In this document: one piece after another, positions 8,739 through 16,905 of the stretch
How positions within the stretch are numbered: the first letter of the stretch is position 1
How the letters are laid out: every line of letters begins with the position of its first letter
Source of the DNA: Pseudomonadota bacterium
GTDB taxonomy: Bacteria > Desulfobacterota > Desulfobulbia > Desulfobulbales > CALZHT01
NCBI GenBank assembly: GCA_018823135.1
Contig: JAHJJF010000094.1
Coordinates: 1 to 42,208 of the forward strand
DNA length: 42,208 nucleotides
Reading direction: 5' to 3'
Notes under the pieces: model-generated
What the model was told of the DNA's origin: nothing
Databases searched by the model: none
What the model saw: only the letters and a program-made list of their open reading frames with translations
Program-made: the position numbers and the translations under genes

Positions 8739-8761
8739 GATAATCTGAACGAGAGATTATC
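8739..8761. repeat. hairpin between convergent rpmB and relA
   Basis: Perfect 8-bp arms GATAATCT (8739-8746) and AGATTATC (8754-8761) surround a 7-base loop, 15 bases after the rpmB stop. The T-run expected of an intrinsic terminator is missing, so it is at best a weak terminator or mRNA 3' end stabiliser. Confidence 0.4.
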
Positions 8762-8827
8762 ATGTTTACTATATTGACCTTACGACATGTGCTCGTGAAA
8801 TAACCAGGACAAGGTTTTTCTCATTTT

Positions 8828-10978
8828 CTATTGCTGTCTCTTCGCTTTTATCACCCCATCCAATTGTTGAATATGCTGTAATAATTTCGTCAGATGACCC
8901 AGGTCCGAGACCTCCAGGACGAAATTAAACGTTGCCAGGTTTGAACTGGAGGTGCGAGCCTCCAGATTCAGGACATTGGCGTTGTCCGCGCTGATTGCCT
9001 GGCTGAGATCGGCAAGCAACCCTTTCTTGTCCTGGGCGATAACCATGATTTTTGCCCGGTGCGCGGCATTGGGCGAGGTTGCCCAGTTTACATTGATTTG
9101 CCGATCGGGATCCGAGGCCAGGATGTTCGGACAATTGGTTTTGTGTACTGATATACCGCGTCCTGCGGTTATGAACCCCATGATTTCATCACCAGGCACC
9201 GGCATGCAGCACTGGCTGATGTTGGTCAATACCCCTTCAGCCCCATCTATTTTTATCGCATCTTTTGGTTCCGGTTTATAAACGCTTTTCTTGCGAAGGG
9301 TTTCTTCGAGTTTTTCTTCTTTATTTATTTCTTTGGGTTGGAGTTGGCTGATTATTGTCTGGGTGGATATTTTCCCGGATCCGACTTTGCTTAAGAGATC
9401 ATCAAGGGAGTTGCACGCCAGGCTTTTGAGTATTTCCCTGAAGTGTCCGGTCTTGATAATCTTTTTGAAGCTGATATCATTTTTTCTGAGTTCGCGATCA
9501 CAGATTTCCCTGCCGATTTCAAGATGCTTCTGGTGGTTTTCCTGTTTGAGCCAGTGACGTATGTGGTTTTTGGCGCGGCTGGTCTTGACCAGCGAGAGCC
9601 AGCCGCGGTTGGGTTTTTGACCTGGGGAGGTGAGGATTTCCACCAGGTCGCCGTTTTGCAGCTGGTATTTCAAGGGGACCATGCGGCTGTTCACCTTGGC
9701 GCCGGCACAGTGATTACCGACCTCCGTATGGATGCTGTAAGCAAAATCCAGCGGCGTGCTGCCCTGGGGAAATTCTTTGACTTCGCCGTTCGGGGTCAGG
9801 GCATAGACTTCAATCTCATGGAGTTCTCCCTTGACTGCATCAAGGAATTCTTTCGGATCCTGTAATTCCTGCAGGTTATGAATGAGTTGCTTGAGCCATT
9901 GGAAGAGCTTGGCGTCTTTGGACGAGATGGCTTTTCCTTCCTTGTATGCCCAATGCGCGGCAATGCCTTCCTTGGCAATTTCGTCCATTTCCTCGGTACG
10001 GATCTGGATTTCCATGAATTCACCATGGGGACCGACAACCGATGTATGCAGCGACTGATACATGTTGCTCTTCGGGGTGCTGATGAAATCCTTGAACCGG
10101 CCACTGACCGGACGCCATTGTGAGTGCACGACGCCTAAAGCCTCATAGCATTCTTTTACAGTATTAAGGATTATCCTGAAGGCAATCTTGTCATAGATTT
10201 TTTCCAGGGGGATTTTCTGGGCGATAATTTTTTTATAGATACTGAAGAGATGCTTGGGCCTGCCGAGGATCCTGCAGTTGCTCAGGCCATATTCCCTGAG
10301 TTTTGCATACAGAATTTCTTTTACTTCTTCGACATATATCTGGCGGCCCTTGGTGGATGTTTCCATTCTTCCGGAAAGATCGGCGTATTCTTCCGGATAC
10401 AGGTAGGCAAAGGCCAGATCTTCAAGTTCCCTCTTCATCCAGTCAATACCCAGACGACTGGCTAAAGGAGCATAGAGATCCATGGTCTCCTGAGGGATGA
10501 ATTTTTGCCGATCTTCAGTGAAGACCAGGGTCTGCATGTCGTGGAGCCGGTCGGCCAGTTTTACCAGAAGGACTCGAATGTCAGAAGACATCGCAAGCAG
10601 CATTTTTCTGACGTTTTCAGCCTGATAAGCAAGTTTGCTGTTGAATTTGACGTCGGTTATGCGGGTGGCGCCACTCACAAGACTTGCAACGTCCTTGCCG
10701 AATTTTGCGGCAAGCTCCTTTTCCGTTGCCGGGTTTTTTTCTTCCTTGAGGACGCCGTGCAGGATTCCGGCCAGGACTGTATGGATGTCAAGACGCATGG
10801 AGGCAAGAATGTCGGCAACAGCAAGGGGATGCGTAATATACGGTTCACCTGAGTCTCGGAACCGGCCCTCGTGGATCTTTGCTGCAAAATCATATGCCTC
10901 GGCAAATTTCGAAAGGTTTTCCTCCGGAAGATAGCCTTGGACTTTCTCTATAACTGTATTGATTGTCAGATCGGACAT
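8828..10978 (-). CDS. relA: RelA/SpoT family (p)ppGpp synthetase with altered hydrolase site
   Basis: This 716-residue protein has the full long-RSH layout. An N-terminal HD-type domain spans about 25-190. The synthetase domain spans about 225-370, with IYDKIAFRI carrying the catalytic-type Asp, 'GRFKDFISTPKSNMYQSLHT', and EIQIRT with its Glu. A TGS domain lies at about 390-455, a helical and Cys-rich region with QCCMPVPGDE at about 590-625, and an ACT domain at about 635-716. In the hydrolase pocket H50, H74 and D143 are present, but the HD-pair aspartate is Gly75 (HGVLKEE) and the position two turns on is Lys78 instead of Glu. Hydrolysis is therefore probably lost, as in E. coli RelA, leaving synthesis. 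The gene is third in ispG-proS-relA, 32 bases after proS. Which other enzyme degrades ppGpp is not visible here. Confidence 0.93.
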   Translation of the reverse strand: MSDLTINTVIEKVQGYLPEENLSKFAEAYDFAAKIHEGRFRDSGEPYITHPLAVADILASMRLDIHTVLAGILHGVLKEEKNPATEKELAAKFGKDVASLVSGATRITDVKFNSKLAYQAENVRKMLLAMSSDIRVLLVKLADRLHDMQTLVFTEDRQKFIPQETMDLYAPLASRLGIDWMKRELEDLAFAYLYPEEYADLSGRMETSTKGRQIYVEEVKEILYAKLREYGLSNCRILGRPKHLFSIYKKIIAQKIPLEKIYDKIAFRIILNTVKECYEALGVVHSQWRPVSGRFKDFISTPKSNMYQSLHTSVVGPHGEFMEIQIRTEEMDEIAKEGIAAHWAYKEGKAISSKDAKLFQWLKQLIHNLQELQDPKEFLDAVKGELHEIEVYALTPNGEVKEFPQGSTPLDFAYSIHTEVGNHCAGAKVNSRMVPLKYQLQNGDLVEILTSPGQKPNRGWLSLVKTSRAKNHIRHWLKQENHQKHLEIGREICDRELRKNDISFKKIIKTGHFREILKSLACNSLDDLLSKVGSGKISTQTIISQLQPKEINKEEKLEETLRKKSVYKPEPKDAIKIDGAEGVLTNISQCCMPVPGDEIMGFITAGRGISVHKTNCPNILASDPDRQINVNWATSPNAAHRAKIMVIAQDKKGLLADLSQAISADNANVLNLEARTSSSNLATFNFVLEVSDLGHLTKLLQHIQQLDGVIKAKRQQ

Positions 10979-11010
10979 AATGGCTGTCTTGAATTAATGG
11001 AGCTTCCGGT

Positions 11011-12729
11011 TTATTTGCATGCAGCAAGTTCTTCTTGAATCTTGCTGATGATCATTGCCGCACTGGCTTCATGAGGCACCATCATGGTTTCGCCAGAGGC
11101 CCGTTTTCTGATTTCGATGGTGCCATCGGTTGAAAAGTTTTTTCCAACCGTGATTCTAAAGGGGATGCCGGTAAGGTCGGCATCCTTGAATTTAATTCCG
11201 GGCCTTTCATCTCGATCATCGATAAGCACTTCGATGCCGCTAGCCGTAAGCGTTGAATAGAGGGACTCCGCCGCTTCGGTGATTTGGAGATCTTTTGGGG
11301 AAAGGTTGAGGATTATTGCCTGCATGGGAGCAATGGGCAAGGGGAAGATGATTCCGTCCTTGTCGTGGTTCTGCTCGATTGCCGCGGCAACTGTCCTGCT
11401 GACTCCGATGCCGTAACATCCCATGATAAATGTTTGTTCTGTACCGTTGGTGTCGAGGAAAGTTGCCTGCATTGATTTGCTGTAGCTGGTGCCGAGCTTG
11501 AATATATGTCCTACTTCAATGCCCTTGGTGAGTTCGATGCCGCCGCCGCAGAGCGGACATTTGTCATCTTCGTTCACCATGCGCAGATCAACAATTTCAG
11601 GAAGTGCGAAATCCCGGCCGTGGTTTGCATTGATACAATGATGATTCTTTTCGTTGGCACCGATTGCGAAATTATACATATCAGCAACCGCGGGGTCGGC
11701 GACCACCGGAATAGTGAGACCCATGGGGCCAAGGTAGCCGTTGGGGGTGCCGGTTGCATCGAATATGGTCTTGTCATCGGCAAGCTCGACATCGATTGCC
11801 TTGAGGTGGTTCTGGAGTTTTACGGTCTGTACTTCATGATCACCGCGCAAGAGCACTGCCACAGGTTTCCCGTCAGCAAGATACACCAGGGTTTTTATGA
11901 GATTCCTGGGGGAGATATTCAGGAATTCGGTGACTGCGGCAACCTTTTTCTTGCCCGGTGTTTCAATTTTTTCAAGAGCCAGCAGCTCGGGCTTTTCGGT
12001 TTTCGGCTCCGGCATGGCCCGGGCCTTTTCCATATTGGCTGCATAGGAACATGCTTTGCAGATCACCAGGGTATCTTCACCGGTATCGGCAAGTACCATG
12101 AATTCATGGGAAAAGCTGCCGCCGATGGTTCCGGTGTCCGCTTCCACGGCCCGGAACGACAGGCCGCAGCGCCGGAAAATATTATGATACGCCTCATGCA
12201 TTTTTTTGTAGGTCGCTTCTGCGCCATTCTCATCGGCGTCAAAACTGTAGCCGTCCTTCATGATGAATTCCCTGCCGCGCATCAGTCCGAAGCGCGGGCG
12301 GATTTCATCCCTGAATTTGGTTTGAATCTGGTAGAGATTCAGGGGCAGGTTCCGGTAAGAGTGGACATTCTTTCTCACCAGGTCGGTGATAACCTCCTCA
12401 TGCGTCGGCCCAAGGCAGCTTTCCCGGTTATGCCGATCAGTAAAACGCAGCAATTCCGGACCGTATTTCTGCCAGCGGCCGGTTTCCATCCAGAGGTCAG
12501 CGGGCTGGACCATGGGAAGCAGAAGTTCCTGGGCGCCGGCGCGATTCATTTCTTCACGGACTATCTGTTCCACCTTCCTGATCGCCTTAAGGCCTAAGGG
12601 CAGGTAGGAGTAAATCCCGGAAGTGAGCTTGCGGATAAATCCCGCCCGCATCATCAGTCGGTGGCTGACAACGTCGGCTTCTGCAGGGTTTTCCTTGAGG
12701 GTCGGGAGGAGTATCTGGGTATAACGCAT
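11011..12729 (-). CDS. proS: prolyl-tRNA synthetase (bacterial type with editing insertion)
   Basis: This 572-residue class II synthetase charges tRNA-Pro with proline. The N-terminus 'MRYTQILLPTLKENPAEADV' is typical. Motif 2 lies at 139-163 with R140 (FRDEIRPRFGLMRGREF). Motif 3 lies at about 437-455 (GCYGIGVSRT). Between them, about 225-400, is the insertion domain that hydrolyses mischarged Ala-tRNA-Pro. The C-terminal anticodon-binding domain covers about 465-572. Length matches bacterial ProRS with the INS domain. A GAAGGAAAC ribosome site precedes the ATG. It sits between ispG and relA on one strand with short spacers, suggesting one transcript. Confidence 0.98.
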   Translation of the reverse strand: MRYTQILLPTLKENPAEADVVSHRLMMRAGFIRKLTSGIYSYLPLGLKAIRKVEQIVREEMNRAGAQELLLPMVQPADLWMETGRWQKYGPELLRFTDRHNRESCLGPTHEEVITDLVRKNVHSYRNLPLNLYQIQTKFRDEIRPRFGLMRGREFIMKDGYSFDADENGAEATYKKMHEAYHNIFRRCGLSFRAVEADTGTIGGSFSHEFMVLADTGEDTLVICKACSYAANMEKARAMPEPKTEKPELLALEKIETPGKKKVAAVTEFLNISPRNLIKTLVYLADGKPVAVLLRGDHEVQTVKLQNHLKAIDVELADDKTIFDATGTPNGYLGPMGLTIPVVADPAVADMYNFAIGANEKNHHCINANHGRDFALPEIVDLRMVNEDDKCPLCGGGIELTKGIEVGHIFKLGTSYSKSMQATFLDTNGTEQTFIMGCYGIGVSRTVAAAIEQNHDKDGIIFPLPIAPMQAIILNLSPKDLQITEAAESLYSTLTASGIEVLIDDRDERPGIKFKDADLTGIPFRITVGKNFSTDGTIEIRKRASGETMMVPHEASAAMIISKIQEELAACK

Positions 12730-12757
12730 TTTTTGTTTCCTTCTTTTTTAGTAAATT

Positions 12758-12831
12758 GTGACAAGTGAATAGTAAACAGTGAGGGGAAGCTTATTGTTTT
12801 TACTCGTCACTATTTACTTGTCACTATTTAC
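12758..12831. repeat. small tandem/inverted repeat block between proS and ispG
   Basis: The left arm GTGACAAGTGAATAGT (12758-12773) matches the right arm ACTATTTACTTGTCAC (12809-12824) in inverted orientation with one mismatch. The unit GTCACTATTTAC occurs twice in direct order, at about 12806-12817 and 12820-12831, and related GTAAACAGTGA lies at 12772-12782. The right copies lie inside the 3' end of ispG, where they encode its last residues (S-V-N-S-D-K) and stop. It resembles small mobile intergenic palindromes, but the family was not identified. Confidence 0.6.
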
Positions 12832-13890
12832 GGACTTTTCCATTTTATTCAGCTCAGCAAGAAAAACTTCGAGTAATTGTTTTTCCGGCACTTTTTTGAA
12901 TAATTTGCCTTTTTTGAAAATAATCCCCACGCCGTCGCCGCCCGCCAGGCCGATATCCGCCTCTTTTGCTTCGCCCGGGCCGTTGACCACGCATCCCATG
13001 ACCGCAACTTTCAAGGTGGAGGTCATGTTCTGCACGTGTTTTTCGATTTGTTCAGCAAGCCCGAAAAGATTGATCTGGCACCTGCCGCAGGTGGGGCAGG
13101 AGATGAGTTCCGGGCCGCGTTCTCGTATGTGCAGAGAGCGCAGAAGTTCATAGGCAACGCGGATTTCTTCCACCGGGTCTCGGGTCAGCGATATCCTGAA
13201 GGTGTCGCCGATACCCTCTGAAAGCAGGATTCCCAGAGCCACACTAGATTTTACGGTGCCGGCGATGAGCCCGCCTGCTTCGGTGACTCCGAGATGCAGG
13301 GGATAATCACAGCGTTGCGAAAGTTTCCGGTATGCAAGGACGGTGTTCATCGCATCAGAGGACTTAATGGATATTTTGATATCTTCAAAATCGAGTTTTT
13401 CAAGGAGGGCGATATTCCGCAAGGCGCTTTCAACTAAGGCCTCGGGAGTTGGGCTGCCGTATTTTTTGAGGATATCTTTTTCAACCGAGCCTGAGTTTAC
13501 GCCTACCCGGATCGGGATTTTATGGGTTTTTGCTGCAGCGACGACGTTGGCAAGCTTTTTGGCGCCACCGATATTTCCAGGATTGATGCGTATCCCTTGG
13601 GCGCCGTTTTCCATGGCGGCGATGGCCAGGCGGCTGTCAAAGTGGATATCGGCAATAAGCGGGATATGGATATTTTCTCTGATCGATTTAATCGCTTTTG
13701 CTGCTTCAAGATCAAGTACTGCGACACGAATAATCTCGCATCCTGCCTGTTCGAGCCGATGGGTCTGCTCACAGGTGGATTCAACATCACGGGTGTCGGT
13801 GTTGGTCATTGACTGAACCGCAATGGGCGCGTTGCCGCCGATGGGAACGTTCCCGACCCATATCTGTCTGGTTTTTATTCTTTCAATCAT
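12814..13890 (-). CDS. ispG: 4-hydroxy-3-methylbut-2-en-1-yl diphosphate synthase (IspG/GcpE)
   Basis: This 358-residue enzyme converts MEcPP to HMBPP in the non-mevalonate isoprenoid pathway. The N-terminal TIM-barrel part (about 1-250) begins 'MIERIKTRQIWVGNVPIGGN' and contains NPGNIG at about 102-107. The C-terminal iron-sulfur domain holds cluster ligands C265, C268 (SCPTCGRC), C300 and E307 (GCVVNGPGE), as in E. coli IspG. Length is normal for the compact bacterial form. The last six residues and the stop are encoded by a repeat unit. It heads the probable ispG-proS-relA operon, with proS starting 84 bases later. No clear Shine-Dalgarno precedes the ATG, and a perfect inverted repeat lies 125-159 bases upstream. 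Confidence 0.97.
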   Translation of the reverse strand: MIERIKTRQIWVGNVPIGGNAPIAVQSMTNTDTRDVESTCEQTHRLEQAGCEIIRVAVLDLEAAKAIKSIRENIHIPLIADIHFDSRLAIAAMENGAQGIRINPGNIGGAKKLANVVAAAKTHKIPIRVGVNSGSVEKDILKKYGSPTPEALVESALRNIALLEKLDFEDIKISIKSSDAMNTVLAYRKLSQRCDYPLHLGVTEAGGLIAGTVKSSVALGILLSEGIGDTFRISLTRDPVEEIRVAYELLRSLHIRERGPELISCPTCGRCQINLFGLAEQIEKHVQNMTSTLKVAVMGCVVNGPGEAKEADIGLAGGDGVGIIFKKGKLFKKVPEKQLLEVFLAELNKMEKSVNSDK

Positions 13891-14014
13891 TGTTTGTCAG
13901 GCTCGCAGATAATCGACAGTATCGAGGCTTCGAGGTAAGTGAGTTCTGCGAGACTCCGAAAGCTCTCGGCGGACGCCTATTCCGCCTTTAATTTATTGAA
14001 ATTATTGGAGGAGA

Positions 14015-14049
14015 TAAGTTAGTATCGGATTTTTCACGATACTAACTTA
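14015..14049. repeat. perfect 13-bp inverted repeat upstream of ispG
   Basis: Arms TAAGTTAGTATCG (14015-14027) and CGATACTAACTTA (14037-14049) match perfectly around a 9-base loop. A second small hairpin GAAC/GTTC followed by TTTTT lies just beyond. The block sits in the 281-base divergent region between ispG (minus) and the DUF2065 gene (plus). It may be an operator or a leader terminator; a partial echo (CAGTATCGAGG) occurs at about 13918-13928. Confidence 0.65.
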
Positions 14050-14171
14050 CTTCGAACCGGGTTCTTTTTATAGAGGCGGAATTATACTCTTTCACCCATG
14101 ATCTTGCATCCTTCTTTTTCTCCTGTGAAATCATGTTGTCAGTCGTCACGACTATTGTTATGCTGGTGAAC

Positions 14172-14372
14172 ATGAAAACACTCGTCTGTCTTTTGGGGCT
14201 CGTATTGATAGTTGAAGGCCTGCCTTATGTGGCATTTCCTGAGGCTATGCAGAATTGGCTTCAGCAACTGACCCGGATGAAACCGGGGAGATTACGGATC
14301 ATGGGGTTGATTGCCATGGCTATCGGGCTATTTCTTTGTTATGTGACGCAGAGGACAGGTTTTTTCAGTTGA
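14172..14372 (+). CDS. DUF2065 (YjeT-like) small membrane protein
   Basis: This 66-residue protein has two hydrophobic helices (about 3-20 and 41-60) joined by a short basic loop, matching the DUF2065/YjeT family in length and pattern (LVLIVEGLPYVAFPEAMQNW, then GLIAMAIGLFLCY). The function of the family is unknown. The start at 14172 is chosen because family homology begins there and the length fits; the frame is open to ATGs at 14160 and 14133, with no strong ribosome site at any of them. It lies upstream of queA by 146 bases on the same strand and may be cotranscribed. Confidence 0.78.
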   Translation: MKTLVCLLGLVLIVEGLPYVAFPEAMQNWLQQLTRMKPGRLRIMGLIAMAIGLFLCYVTQRTGFFS

Positions 14373-14518
14373 GTCGCATTGCTTTAAATCTTCGACCATC
14401 CCGGCCCCAGATACCTGCGGATTAAATTAAGAGGTTCCCTCCTGAACATTCGAGAGATTCCCCAATACAATTTTTCTTTTGATATTCATAAATAATTCCT
14501 TTTTGACGATAGAAATCA

Positions 14519-15601
14519 ATGAATCCTTTGTTTGACATTGAACAATATAATTATGACCTGCCTGAAGCGCTGATTGCCCAGAAACCTGCCGGTCGCCGGG
14601 ATGAATCCCGTCTTCTTGTTCTGGATGGAGTCGATGGCGGCATGGAAGACCGCAATTTCAGCGCATTGCCTGATTTGATAGGGTCTGGCGATCTCCTTGT
14701 TGTCAATAACACCAAAGTTTTTCCGGCAAGGTTGCTGGGCAGAAAAGAAACCGGCGGCAAGGTGGAACTCCTGATTCTCGACTATCCCCGGTTTGATGCC
14801 GAAGCAGGTGACAGCAAGGGGCAAGTACATGTGACCGGGCTTGTAAAAAGCTCTAAAAGACCCAAGAAAGGGAGCCGATTGCTTTTCGGTTCTGGTTTGG
14901 AGGGCATAGTCGATACATTGCATGAAGACGGCAAGGTGACGGTGGAGCTTCATTTCCAAGGGGATTTTGAAGAGGCGATTGCCGAATACGGTCAAATGCC
15001 GCTTCCTCCCTATATCAATCGTGATCAGGGTGAAGCGCCTTTTGACCGGGAGCGCTATCAGACGGTTTTTGCCAGGCAGACCGGAGCCGTTGCCGCACCA
15101 ACTGCCGGGCTTCATTTTACCGAGGAGTTGTTAAGTAAGGTAACAAGAAAGGGTGCTGCCGTTGCCAATATCACCTTGCATGTGGGATACGGGACATTTG
15201 CCCCGGTCCGGGTGAATGATATCAGGAATCATACAATACACTCGGAATATATTGAGATTTCACCAGAAACTGCGGATCAGGTAAATGAAGTTAAAATGGC
15301 TGGCGGCAAGGTCTGGGCGGTTGGCACAACCACGGTTCGCGCCCTTGAGTCTGCTGCAACCGCACAAGGAATGCTGAATGCCTTTCAGGGATTATGTAAT
15401 CTGTATATATACCCGGGATATCAATTTCGGATTGTGGATAATCTGGTCACCAATTTCCATCTGCCGCGCTCGTCATTGCTGTTCATGGTGAGTGCTCTTG
15501 CAGGAAGGAACTTTGTGATGCAGGCTTATAGTCATGCGGTGGGGAAAAAATATCGTTTTTACAGCTACGGCGATGCCATGGCAATTATCATGAAGAAGTG
15601 A
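14519..15601 (+). CDS. queA: S-adenosylmethionine:tRNA ribosyltransferase-isomerase
   Basis: This 360-residue enzyme transfers and isomerises the ribosyl part of SAM onto preQ1-modified tRNA to make epoxyqueuosine. Typical sequence is present throughout: 'YDLPEALIAQKPAGRRDESR' at 12-31, 'DLLVVNNTKVFPARLLGRK' at about 61-79, 'APTAGLHFTEELL' at about 198-210, HVGYGTFAPVR, and 'NFHLPRSSLLFMVSALAG' near 315-332. Length is normal. The stop is only 2 bases from the stop of the convergent small gene at 15604. No strong Shine-Dalgarno was found, but the start is supported by homology. Other queuosine genes are not in view. Confidence 0.97.
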   Translation: MNPLFDIEQYNYDLPEALIAQKPAGRRDESRLLVLDGVDGGMEDRNFSALPDLIGSGDLLVVNNTKVFPARLLGRKETGGKVELLILDYPRFDAEAGDSKGQVHVTGLVKSSKRPKKGSRLLFGSGLEGIVDTLHEDGKVTVELHFQGDFEEAIAEYGQMPLPPYINRDQGEAPFDRERYQTVFARQTGAVAAPTAGLHFTEELLSKVTRKGAAVANITLHVGYGTFAPVRVNDIRNHTIHSEYIEISPETADQVNEVKMAGGKVWAVGTTTVRALESAATAQGMLNAFQGLCNLYIYPGYQFRIVDNLVTNFHLPRSSLLFMVSALAGRNFVMQAYSHAVGKKYRFYSYGDAMAIIMKK

Positions 15602-15603
15602 AA

Positions 15604-15792
15604 TCAGCCTTCCTGGTAATCAGTGCATTTTGTGCAGACCGGCTTTGCGTTGTTTTCCAGCGTATCAACCTGACTCAACAATTCCGTCACCTCGTTATTG
15701 TTATTCAGCAGATCGTTTAACTGCTGGAGAGCTTGCTCATCTTTGTGGGTGCATGTGTCAAAAAACCTGCTGCATGTAAGCGGCGAATTCAT
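15604..15792 (-). CDS. small cysteine-containing protein of unknown function
   Basis: This 62-residue acidic protein is not recognised. It has four cysteines in two groups: C8 and C14 (TCSRFFDTC) near the N-terminus and C53/C56 (CTKC) near the C-terminus, with a Gln/Asn-rich helical stretch between (LNDLLNNNNEVTELLSQVD). The two groups could form one zinc or iron-sulfur site if the helix folds back. A ribosome site (AGAGAGG) lies 7 bases before the ATG, which supports real translation. It faces queA tail to tail with a 2-base gap. There is no membrane segment or signal. Reality of the gene is likely but not certain. Confidence 0.6.
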   Translation of the reverse strand: MNSPLTCSRFFDTCTHKDEQALQQLNDLLNNNNEVTELLSQVDTLENNAKPVCTKCTDYQEG

Positions 15793-16144
15793 TGTGCAAC
15801 CTCTCTGGGTTTTCCTTTTCTGTTTGGTATTATTGGGTGTTTATGTTTGTCGATTGTGTGGCCAGGCATAAAAATTATACACCACTGGAGACCTCGAATG
15901 CAAGCAGGCTCTGTGTGGATAATTTAAGGAATCCCTTGCCATGCAAACCTGTTGATACCGGTTTGCTTCAGAAAGATAAAAAAACTATAACCTGCATTTC
16001 GTCAGAATATGTATGCATGTCACAATGTGGTATCTGCTTTTTTTTGGGTGATTTTTTGTGGTTGCCTTTCAGTTTTTTTTGTCTTATACAACGTCACTTT
16101 TTTTAATTGAAAGCTGAAATAATAGATCCCAGGGATACGACGAC
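15793..16144. other. divergent intergenic region, A/T-rich
   Basis: These 352 bases lie between the starts of the small Cys protein (minus) and the two-CW protein (plus). A 7-bp inverted repeat GCAAACC/GGTTTGC lies at 15943-15949 and 15960-15966. Poly-T runs dominate 16038-16105. Open frames here have no family resemblance. No firm promoter was chosen. Confidence 0.4.
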
Positions 16145-16735
16145 ATGAAAGAAAATGACATCCAGAATAAAGCTCTGGACGGGTTGATAAATGAACTGCA
16201 GGTTTTTGTCGAATTGTCTTTCCAGGGAGATGAAAGTTCCTTAAGAGAATGGATTTCTGAAACCATAAACAAAATAGATGGAAGGTGCTGGGTCAAAAAG
16301 GGGTGTTTTGAGGTCAATTGCCCAGCGTATAAAAATGAATGCGGCCGTTGCTGGTTGATCGCCGGCACGATGTGCGGCGGTGCAGTACAAGGTAAATTTG
16401 CTGATAAATACGGTTTTTGCACTGAATGTGAGATCTATCAGGATAATATTGACGGAGATCGAATCAAAAGGTTGCGGGAGCTGATTATTGCATTAATTCA
16501 TAGTTTGCGTTTGCGCCAAATTGAGCTGACTGAGGTTGTCTCCGAACTGAAAGTTTTACGTGGTATTTTACCGATCTGTTCTTTTTGTAAAAAAATCCGT
16601 GATGATCAGGGGTATTGGGAGAAAGTTGATAAATATATAAGCGCCCATTCAGATGTTTTGTTCAGCCATGGCGTCTGCCCGGAATGTTTGCAGAAAGAAT
16701 ATCCTGAGTTTTACAGAAATAAAATCGAAAAATAA
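16145..16735 (+). CDS. two-CW domain protein with C-terminal CKKIRDD-type cysteine module
   Basis: This 196-residue protein carries two separate cysteine modules. Residues 48-95 form a 'two-CW' module: C48-W49, C54, C59, C66, C69-W70, C77-GG and C92xxC95. The same pattern occurs at the C-terminus of the chemoreceptor at 28969-31128. Residues 145-181 form a second module, ICSFCKKIRDDQGYW followed by FSHGVCPEC (C145, C148, C178, C181). That module is well known as a tail on PAS, response-regulator and histidine-kinase proteins, where it probably binds a metal. A helix (about 104-140) joins them. No kinase, DNA-binding or membrane segment is present. An AGGGAT ribosome site precedes the ATG. A role in redox or metal sensing is inference. 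Confidence 0.85.
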   Translation: MKENDIQNKALDGLINELQVFVELSFQGDESSLREWISETINKIDGRCWVKKGCFEVNCPAYKNECGRCWLIAGTMCGGAVQGKFADKYGFCTECEIYQDNIDGDRIKRLRELIIALIHSLRLRQIELTEVVSELKVLRGILPICSFCKKIRDDQGYWEKVDKYISAHSDVLFSHGVCPECLQKEYPEFYRNKIEK

Positions 16736-16848
16736 TCATTTTTAGTTACTAATTATTTTCTATGTCGTTTTTTTCTGTGTATGAAAAATTGTGCTTAGGA
16801 GAATGCGGCTGAACAAGATTTAAAAGAATCGGCTGAGTAAATAAAAAA

Positions 16849-16880
16849 GGCGAAAGGATATATATCCTTTCGCCTTTTTT
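16849..16880. terminator. bidirectional Rho-independent terminator
   Basis: A perfect 10-bp stem GGCGAAAGGA/TCCTTTCGCC (16849-16858, 16865-16874) with a 6-base loop is followed by TTTTTT and preceded by AAAAAA. It lies between the convergent two-CW gene and fmdB-like gene and can stop transcription from both. Confidence 0.92.
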
Positions 16881-16905
16881 ATTACAATTTTTGGAGTGTT
16901 TTATT

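Noticed and set aside
11506-12597. 363-codon plus-strand frame opposite proS
   Set aside because: It is antisense to a clear prolyl-tRNA synthetase, has no ribosome site and no family resemblance.
15792-16106. 104-codon plus frame upstream of the two-CW gene
   Set aside because: It contains poly-T derived Phe runs and lacks a ribosome site.
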